Positions 56,301-64,000 of a DNA stretch of 64,000 nucleotides are shown one piece after another; within the stretch, counting starts at the first letter, position 1, and each line of letters begins with the position of its first letter. Source of the DNA: Turbatrix aceti (lineage: Eukaryota > Nematoda > Chromadorea > Rhabditida > Panagrolaimidae). The notes beneath the pieces were generated by a model. The model saw only the letters and a list, made by a program, of their open reading frames with translations, was not told the origin of the DNA and ran no database searches. The position numbers were made by a program, and so were the translations under genes. The stretch covers positions 7,650,718 through 7,714,717 of the forward strand of contig OZ017768.1 of the NCBI GenBank assembly GCA_963969345.1. Reading direction: 5' to 3'.

Positions 56301-59300
56301 TAAAAAAAATAATTTATTAAAATTCAATTTGCACGCTGCGTTTATTTTTTTCCAAAAAAAAACATTTTTAAAAATACCGTAATCGTATAATAAATAAATT
56401 TAAAAATACGATAAGGTTGTCTAAAAATTTTTTGTTTTGGGATAAAAAAAGGAAAACAAAAAAATATCGGTCCTGCTTGAATGGCGGTCGACCAGGAACC
56501 ACAATCACAACCCCACTTTTCCAAAAATGTGCAACACAACAACCGAGCTGATAAGAAACACCCCAAAAGGAATAAATTTGACTTCAACCGGGCTATGATT
56601 ATTTTACGACGCCAACGGGTAGCAACCGAATCGGACAACACGCGATTGATTTTGCGGCAAAAACAATGAATGAAAAATTGCAGCAACAAAAAATTTTTTT
56701 GAGGGGCTTTTTAATTTTTATTTTTTTAATCAAAATCGAGGCAACAATATTTTTCCTGGTCAAAATGGGCAAAAATTATCGATGAAAAGTGAGTGAAAAC
56801 CGTCCAGTTTGATAATTACTGCTTTTGCGCCTTCGCGCACTCGTGTACCTTGTTTTGAAGGTGGTACCAAAAAGAACAGAATAAAATTGAATTGTTGAAT
56901 TGTCGCTTTGGAAACGAAACGAACGGCACCAGCTTTTGGGTGCGCGAACAAAGCAAAGCTGCCCCGGGCGGCCAGCAAGCAAGTCATTACCCCACCCAAA
57001 CCAAATTGCCGCGCAAACCATGCAGCCACCCAAACAGGCTCGTGTCACCTCGCTGGTCCGTGCGAGCCCATGTATGAGAATTTGTATGTAAGAAACCGGG
57101 ATTGTAAGCAAACCCACTCTTGCTTTTATAATATTTTTGAGCCCAGGTCGACCGCGCCACGAAGGAAAAGAAAAAGCAAGCATGGTTCTCGTATGTCTGT
57201 GTCATCCGGACGTGTATACGTATACGCATGTAAAGTCACACCTTCCCTTGACTCGACAAACACGGGAAAGGGAAGAAGCCCTAGCAGCGTCTTCTTCCAC
57301 GCAAGAGACGACATGACCCGTGGAAGAAATTCTCGAGGGGTTCGGAATTCACTCGCTTGAGACAAAAACATGAGAAAAAAAGGATGTCAAGTGGAAACAC
57401 AAATCTTGGATTTCGGCTGATATCGTTAATCGCCGACATTCTACCTGACAATTTATGTCAACATGAGATTAGAGATTAAATACATTTTAGTTTTTTTTGG
57501 GATTTTGGGAAACTGATCCGAGGCCGAAAATAGAGCAGATTTTTTTTGTTCGAAAAATGTTTTTTGGTGTCAACAAAATTTAAAATTTTTTTTTGAATTT
57601 TTATTGTCCTTGCAAAAAAATTTTAAACGCAAAAAAAAAAGAAAAAAATTTTGGCTTCTGAAGATTTTTTTGGAAACTTTAACTGCCCACACAGAAAATT
57701 GCAAAACGCAAACAAGAAAAATGAAATGAACTTTTCGCGCGGGCTCCAGGGGTCAAAAAGAAATCATGATTGACGTGATGCGCACCCGCACCGCCTTCTT
57801 TTTTTTGGGCACCCAAAAATCAAGTTGAAGCAAAAAAAAAGAGAAATCAAATTCCAGGTGCATGCACGCGTCGCTGTATACATGATACAACGGTCGGTAA
57901 AATTTCGTTAGACCAGTTAGAACAAGTTTTATTTTTTTTTTGTCGAAAAGGTGAACGGAAGAAAATGGAATGCATGAGGAGGGCAATATCGCGCTTTGTA
58001 CAGACAGCCTCAGCGGCCGCTCAAAAGGGGAAGAAGGCCACCGGCCGGTTGGCTGACAGGTTAGAGGAAACAACGACCGGGCGGATGGGCGGATGGATGG
58101 AAGGCCGGTGATAAAATATTTAGTAAATGTTTTAGGTTGTAAAAATGTAACAAGATTACACGAGATAATCTCCGGCAGAAGACACCTAAACATCTCACGG
58201 GGGGCGTAAAATGAACGAAACTTGGTAACGTTAATGCATTTTGTTCTGCTTTCTGAACATTTCTTTTTACGCAGCTGTAAAAAGCGTTCTGGGAGGCAGA
58301 AAATTTTAATTTTCAAAAAATAAATTTCTTAAACTGAAAAAAAATTTTTAAAGCGAAAATTAAAAAAAAATGAACGATGAACGGGAAATTTAAATTTAAA
58401 AAAAAAAAGTTTTTTTAAAATTGAATTTTCAATGAGCAAAGTTAAAAAAATGAATTTTTAATAAGAAAAGTTCAAAAAGTGAATTTTTAATAAGAAAAGT
58501 TGGAGAAAAAAAAATTTTTTCTGTAGAAATGAAAAAATCGGCTGTCAGTGAATGAGCAAAGTTGGTCGACACCCGGGTAAAACTACAACGCGAGCGGCAA
58601 AGAAGCCGAAGTGGTGATCGGTCAACAACCCAGTCAGGCAGGAAGACAGATAAAGGAGAGATTCACAGCAGGAGGTCAAGTGTCTGCGCTGGACCAGAAA
58701 CAAGATTGTTTAACGTAGTGAAACAACGAAACCAAACCAAACCAGTGGAGTGAGTACCAGTTGGACTGTTGCCCCGACCAAGTGGTGATCCTCTTACATT
58801 ACACTAACGACGTTCTACGTAGATATTTAATTAATTAATTAATTAGCCGCTTGGTTGTACAAAAAACGCCGGCCGTTAGTATTTTTTTTTTTGGTTTTTA
58901 AAAATACAAAAATGACCGGGCAATGGGAAAATTTTGGAAAACAAATGACACGTGTTTTTTGTTCGGTTTGTTTCGGGGCGTCGTGATTGTCGTGGACCAA
59001 GCTAGCTTTCTTCCCGTCTACAGGTGAACGTTGCTCCCGGGCAGAGCTTCATCACTTTCTCTCTCAAGGCCTTGTATGTATGTATGTGTACAACATTGCT
59101 TGGGGCTTCCGTCGTCGCGGGAAAAATGTGAATCAGCAAAAATTGCCTTCCACAAAAAAATGTAAAGCAACGTTCAGCGACAAAAAAAGTATCAGAAGCC
59201 GGAATTTTTGTCATAAATTTTTTTTTTAAATTTAAAACGTAAAAAAATATTATTTTTTTCATTTTTTCATTTTTATACTTTTCAAAAAAAAAGAAAAGTA

Positions 59301-62300
59301 TAAGTAAACAAAATTTTTTCATAGTGTTTAGCAAAAAACATGAACTTACGTTTCGCCAGGTAACCCAGGTGAAAGAGGTCCGCTGATGATGACCTCCTCA
59401 TGCACAACTTCCGGTTCTTCTTCTTTTTCCTCCTCCAGCGTAGCGACGCCATCGATGAGTTTCACTTCAAGGCCGGATTCTGAAGCTCCTTCTGAAGCCT
59501 CAGAAATGGCAGGCAGATCCTCGGCGTCCACAAAAACAACAGCAGGATCAACTTCCGAAACTTCCGGCTGAACAACAGTCCGACGCTCGATCTCGGTCTC
59601 AGCATCCGAATCCGAGGACGTAGAAGAAGTCGACGAAGAATCAGAAGACGAAGAAGCCGGATGGGGAGAGACAAGATCGACGGGTTCGTTCGCGACGAGG
59701 ATGCTTGCCGGAGGCGGAGGGGTCGAGGGGGGCACTTCTTCGGCCCGGGGCAGCACGATGACCTCCTCGCTCTGGTCACGGTCGCGCTCGGATGCCGGCG
59801 GAGTCGAGGGGGTGGTCTCGGCGGGAAGAGACTCGGATGGTTTCTCTTTCTCCGGTTGTGACATCTGAAAAAAATGGGAACGTAAAACCGATTTGGAATT
59901 TTTTTCAAAAATATTTGAACGCTCCAAAAAATATTTCTAACTAAAAAATTTTTAAAAACAACGCGCGCTGAAAAAATTAGCCCCAATTGAAGCCTCAAAT
60001 AAAGTAAAAAAAACAAGAATTTTAATTTAAAACAATAGACGATCGGCTAGACTGCAAAAATATTCCAGGTGGACGGAGGAGTGTCTATCAATTAACGAAT
60101 GAGTAACAAACAGTGATATTTTCCCATTTCCTCCGCCTTCGCCTTCAATATTGTTTTCGCCGTCGTTGCCACCGCCGCCGCCATCGCCCCGATCGTTGCT
60201 TGCTACTAGGAAGCAATTAGTCACGCCGTTTCTGCTTTCTCGGCAGAAAAAGTTCATTCGCTATGTATTTTTTCAATCAACGGAACCAAAAAAACGCAAT
60301 TCAGCAAAAAAAGGAAACGTAACAGTTTACGCAAAAAAACTGTTCATAAAGTTTTCTGTGCATTGTTTATCAAAACACGTTCGGAAAAAAACCAGTCGAT
60401 TACGCAGTTACCTGCCTAACAGTCACTACATACATGATGCACTCCCAACAATGGATTTTTTTGATGCAGAAGTTAAAACCAGTCAGCAGCTGTCGTAACA
60501 AATTATGGGTTTTTCCAAGGTTTAAAAACGTTTTTAAATAAAAAAAACACGCTGGACTTTGGAATGATCGGAATTCCCAAAAAATGTGCTAAAAAGTTTT
60601 GAAGCATTTTTTTCTGTCAACAGAAACAAAAACATTTTTTTCACGTATTGTTCTTCGACAAAAAAACGTCAGCCATGATTTCCGAAGCAAAAATGTACAC
60701 AAAAACTATCAAAAATACTGAAAATAAATACTCACAAATTTTCAAACTTGGTGTCCCAAAAATGAAATTTGGCAAACTTTTAGACATTTTAAAGGCCAAA
60801 AACCAATAAAAAAATCCACTGAACCATAAAAAAACTTATATGAATTTCCATGAAACAAAATAAAATAAATCAATGCATGGCAACAAAAAAAACGCAGCAT
60901 GGACTAATCCCCGTTTCGCGCGTACACGCACCTGACAGGGTCAACCGCAACCCTGTCAGCTACGGCGGCCGCCTCGACCGGTCATGTTCGACCACGACCG
61001 CGACCCCGACCGGTGTGGCGAAGAGGAGCGGTGAGCTGGTTGCCGCAAATGGGAATGGTGGATGGCAAAAGTCCAACAAAGAGACAGCGGAGACAAAAGA
61101 GCATCCCTGAACACAACCACATGGTCAGTCAGCCATCGCTGGACGCCGGTGAGCGTCGGATCGCGATCGAGAACGAGAAAGGAAAACCTCCAACTACTTA
61201 TTAAAGTATGAACGTAGCGGATGTTTGGTTTTGAGTGTGTATTTATTTGATCGTTTTTGATGGACGCGCAGGCAATTTACGGTCATTCAGGTTGGATTGG
61301 AACCCAAAAATCCAAGGACAACGGTCAGAATTTGCCATTTTTGTACTTACGGAAACTGTAAGCAAAAATAATCGTAACTATATATTTCCCCCAACGAACT
61401 ACAAAAAGTGCTAATCTCCCCCAAAAATATCCAAAAAGCAACATTTGAACAGTCCAAGTAATAAAAAAACCACGTAAAATTATACCAACGACTTCTGTTT
61501 GGCTCCGAACAGGTAAAAAGTACTACACGTATACGCCGGCCGCCTCCATTGCTTGCGCGTGGCGCAGAAGAGAAAACCCATCATTTCCGAAGGCAATGAA
61601 CCGTGTGAAAGAAAAAAATTGTACACCTCAAGCGTGAGCGCAAGAAATCGGCGATCGGCGACGTGCTCCTCCGCCGCCATCAAGGATCCCCTTTGATTCA
61701 CGTTTTACAGTTTTACGGAAGGAAATAAATAGAGTCAAAACAACCGAGGCACATGCGCCACGCCACGGACTGATTCACCCCGCAATCGACTCTAACTGGT
61801 TAAAAAAATTGGAAATCGTACTAATGTTCGCTTTTGGAGAATTGTGGAACACAAAAAAACTGTGTAAAACATGAACAAAAAATTGAATTTAAAAAATTGT
61901 ATGCATTTTTTCAAATTTTATGTCAACCGGATTCTCGAGTGGAAAATGTTTATCGACAATTTTTGAATTTTGATCGATAATTTTTGACGGTTTTTGAATT
62001 TTTATCGATAATTTTTCACGGTTTTGAATTTTTATCAATAATTTTTGACAGTTTTTGACTGTCGAAAATTTCGATCGACAATTTTTTATTTTTTCAACTT
62101 TGATGAAACTGTTTTGCTATTTTTTTTATTCCATTGTACACGGTGTCTTATTCCCCCTTATTTTCGGACAAACTTGCCTGCAACGTGCGCGCGCGCACAG
62201 CTTCAACCTGCTTTGTTTTCCTGTGGGTGAAAATGATAACTTTGCGTTTTTTTCACAGGCATTTTTTTCTTTTGTGTGTTCATCAGATCAACAGATTACA

Positions 62301-63649
62301 ATTTTGCGATCATTTTGATACCACACGTGAAAAAAAATATTTAGTTTGGGCTCAGCGACAGACTACATAAAATTGACTTTTTTCAAAATTGTCATGATCT
62401 TTACAGCCGAAGTCGACCGTCTAATTGTCCCAATTTTTTTTTATAGAATTAAAATGCCTAGAGGAACACATACAAATAATAAAAATCACCACTTATGCTT
62501 TTCCCCAATGAGATATCAATTGATAACTGATTTCCCTTATAAAAGAGTGCGCACGCGCTGCGCGCTCACACGGAATTTTAAAATTAGTCGTTGCGAGAAC
62601 CCTCAAATTGCATTTTTTCTGTCGATTACGTAGTTTTTTATAAGGGATATCTGTAATCAATTGATATCTCATTGGGGAAAAGCATAAGTGGTGATTTTTA
62701 TTATTCGTATGTGTTCCTCTAGGCATTTTAATACCATAAAAAAATTATAAGAGAATTTGACGGTCGATTTCGGCTGTGATTGTCATGACAATTAAACAAA
62801 AAGACAATTTTGGGGAGCTTGCCGCTCCGCCTAAACTAATTATTTTTTTTCACATGTGGTATCAAAATGATCGCAAAATTGTAATCTATTGATTGGATGA
62901 ACACACAAAAGAAAAAAATGCCTGTGAAAAAAACGCAACGTGCTCACTGGGAAGCGAAGCAGACTGAAGCTGTGCGCGCGCGCACGTTGCGGGCAAGTTT
63001 GTCCGAAAATAACACACCGTGCAGACGTGATCGATGATCGATGAGTCAACGTTTTTTCTTCTTCTTCAAAATATTACTCTTCTTTATTTTTTACGGAAAC
63101 TGCATGAATAAAATGTCGAGAGCCAAAAATGCTTTTTGCTTAAAAATAAAAAAAATTGAAATATGTACACTATGCATTTTTTGAGCGCCAAATTTCTTCT
63201 TCAAATTTTTGTAGCCCTTTTTATATTTTTTTTTCATAATAAAAAGTTTTTTTAAGTTATGTAAATTTCCAAGTGCATGAACCAACCTGTTTAGCGACAT
63301 CGGTAATCTTCAGACCAAAAGAATACGGCATGTTGAGGGGTCTCCTCTGCGACGGTGGCACAGGAGGCGGACTGGAAGGAAGGGATTCGTCAGCCTCGCT
63401 GAGGAGCTCCGGCTCACCGACAGTCTGTCTTCTGGAGACCATCGGCGTTGCGATATCTTCCTGTTCCTCTCTTTCGGGTGCAATCGGTGGAGGAGGTGAT
63501 GGCGAAGACTCAGTGGACTGCTGGGATTCTATAATCGTCGAGATGCGTTCGTCGATCTCGGCTTGCGCTTGGGAATGTGGGCGAAATGCCGTCGATGCGT
63601 AGGACGACGAGACGCTGCTCGTTTGGCTGCGGAGATCGTCGCTGTCTTC
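35335..63649 (-). CDS. ajm-1: apical junction molecule AJM-1 orthologue, 5' end outside window
   Basis: Fifteen exons join in phase: 63649-63287, 59864-59350, 55195-54357, 49458-49304, 46157-45885, 44068-42654, 42590-42266, 41968-41740, 40032-39851, 39382-39272, 38917-38763, 38300-37877, 36893-36572, 36522-35859, 35554-35335; together 2,063 codons plus stop. The first 715 residues are Pro/Ser/Glu-rich and disordered. Residues about 715-1,370 form a very long Arg/Glu coiled coil. Then comes a Tyr/Ser-rich linker, and a conserved Cys-rich C-terminal domain. This order is that of nematode AJM-1, the coiled-coil protein of the apical junction in epithelia that works with DLG-1. The exon at 63,649 starts behind an acceptor (GATTGCAG), so more exons lie upstream. 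Introns reach about 5 kb and contain foldback elements and simple repeats but no other supported gene. Confidence 0.85.
35859..36522 (-). other. AJM-1 C-terminal exon with MYND-like cysteine cluster
   Basis: Within this exon the residues CGRC, then CKHC, then [19 protein letters not shown] give a C-x2-C...C-x2-C...C-x3-C...H-x3-C pattern, as in MYND-type zinc fingers. It is followed by [20 protein letters not shown] and a mixed helix/strand region. The conserved C-terminal part of AJM1 proteins is the likely match. Zinc binding is inferred only from spacing. Confidence 0.6.
41584..41625 (+). repeat. (GTAG)n simple repeat
   Basis: GGTAGGTAGGTA-type tandem tetranucleotide within the ajm-1 intron between exons at 41,740 and 40,032. 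Confidence 0.8.
42266..44068 (-). other. AJM-1 coiled-coil exons
   Basis: Exons 44068-42654 and 42590-42266 encode more than 500 residues dominated by Glu/Arg heptads ([16 protein letters not shown] words) with isoleucine and leucine spacing. Before them are [18 protein letters not shown] and [13 protein letters not shown]. At DNA level this gives a GC-rich, quasi-repetitive block of CGTTCG/CGCTCG words. That makes long false open frames on the plus strand (42,743-43,985), which should be ignored. Confidence 0.85.
47467..47499 (+). repeat. (AAAT)n simple repeat
   Basis: About eight copies of AAAT in the ajm-1 intron between the exons at 49,304 and 46,157. Confidence 0.9.
51767..51822 (+). 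repeat. two adjacent poly-A tracts
   Basis: Poly-A runs of about 25 and 20 bases separated by CTCCAAG, in the ajm-1 intron between 54,357 and 49,458. They may stem from a retroposed tail, but no retrosequence is recognisable beside them. Confidence 0.8.
55231..56292. mobile_element. TTAA-flanked foldback element, copy 2 (in ajm-1 intron)
   Basis: Ends read TTAA GAGGTACTCTGTGAGC and GCTCACAGAGTACCTC TTAA, matching copy 1 at 26,858. The body is an inverted repeat about a centre near 55,760. Its arms encode related mirror frames starting [16 protein letters not shown], close to [16 protein letters not shown] in copy 1. No transposase is present. It begins only 36 bp upstream of the acceptor of the ajm-1 exon at 55,195, inside the intron. 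Confidence 0.75.
58425..58512 (+). repeat. about 3 copies of AATTTTTAATAAGAAAAGTT unit
   Basis: A roughly 30-bp AT-rich unit (GAATTTTTAATAAGAAAAGT) is repeated in tandem in the ajm-1 intron. Confidence 0.7.
61951..62095 (+). repeat. about 31-bp tandem repeat with ATCGAT core
   Basis: The unit GAATTTTTATCGATAATTTT followed by TGACGGTTTTT recurs about four times with substitutions, directly before the left arm of the third palindrome. Confidence 0.75.
62139..63023. mobile_element. third foldback palindrome, in ajm-1 intron
   Basis: The left arm 62,139-62,545 is mirrored by 62,640-63,023. Outer words TTATTTTCGGACAAACTTGC and its inverse, and inner words ATGCCTAGAGGAACACATAC and the inverse, pair up. 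Both arms hold a perfect GTGCGCGCGCGCAC tract. A unique spacer of about 95 bp lies between the arms. I see no clear TTAA ends, so it may belong to another family than the elements at 26,858 and 55,231. Confidence 0.7.
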
Positions 63650-64000
63650 CTGCAATCGAATCAGGGACTAAATATTTACGTTTTGTACGTTTTAGAAGGG
63701 GTCAATGTCGGTCAACAAGCGCATCAAGGTGTGCCGATTATCGACTCGGGAACTAACTAATCGACCACTTGTGCTTGACTTGAGTGGTTGCCCCTCGCCA
63801 TGACTTTTATCGATTTGTAAATACATAAACAACAGAAATTCAACAACCTGGGCTGGAATGAATTTCTTGTGTTTACAATTCATAAAAAGTTGGAAAAATT
63901 ATTTATTTGGAAAAACGATTTTCAAATTTTGAAAAAAAATTATATAACACAAAAAAATTTTTGTAGAAAGGCACTTATTCAAAAATTAGCGACGCTTGTT

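Noticed and set aside
1..64000. CRISPR arrays, bacterial operons, riboswitches or rRNA genes
   Set aside because: None seen. The spliced gene structure is eukaryotic, and repeats are minisatellites or palindromes without regular unique spacers.

Overview
This window reads as nuclear DNA of a nematode. Genes are split by spliceosomal introns with GT-AG ends, exons are GC-richer than the AT-rich, homopolymer-laden introns, and the best recognised genes are an apical junction molecule 1 (AJM-1) orthologue and two DEG/ENaC (amiloride-sensitive) cation-channel-like genes. A TTTTTAG acceptor lying 3 bases before the BRX1 start codon is compatible with spliced-leader trans-splicing. I cannot name the species. 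All gene models were built by hand from splice sites and phases; none is checked against transcripts.

Layout. 1-1,400: fragments of a Maverick/Polinton DNA transposon. 1,718-11,711 (-): two tandem DEG/ENaC-type genes whose extracellular domains carry very large mucin-like, Ser/Asp and Gly/Asn repeat inserts directly after a furin-type site. The downstream gene is complete. The upstream gene lacks the Cys-rich/TM2 end and holds two compensating frameshifts. 12,035-12,650 (-): small single-pass membrane protein. 13-15 kb: AT-rich intergenic. 14.9-22.0 kb: nested palindromes and dispersed repeats containing four intact copies and one broken copy of a 45-residue secreted peptide gene. 22,600-23,918 (+): ribosome-biogenesis factor BRX1, convergent with 24,064-25,954 (-): a Rad60/NFATC2IP-like SUMO-like-domain protein whose introns 2 and 3 are homologous to each other. 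26.4-28.5 kb: two nested palindromes, the inner one a 1.07-kb foldback element flanked by TTAA. 30,178-31,074 (+): three-exon gene for a 77-residue secreted peptide precursor. 31,186-31,867 (-): small membrane protein with a Pro/Ala-rich tail. 32,215-34,569 (-): two paralogous secreted proteins of unknown function. 35,335-63,649 (-): 15 phase-consistent exons (about 2,063 codons) of the ajm-1 orthologue, whose 5' end lies beyond the window; its introns hold two more foldback elements.

The ordinary part is household and epithelial biology: BRX1 for 60S ribosome assembly, the SUMO-like protein for genome maintenance, AJM-1 for apical junctions. The unusual parts are the mucin-bearing channel pair, the peptide family embedded in palindromes, the TTAA foldback elements and the introner-like intron pair.
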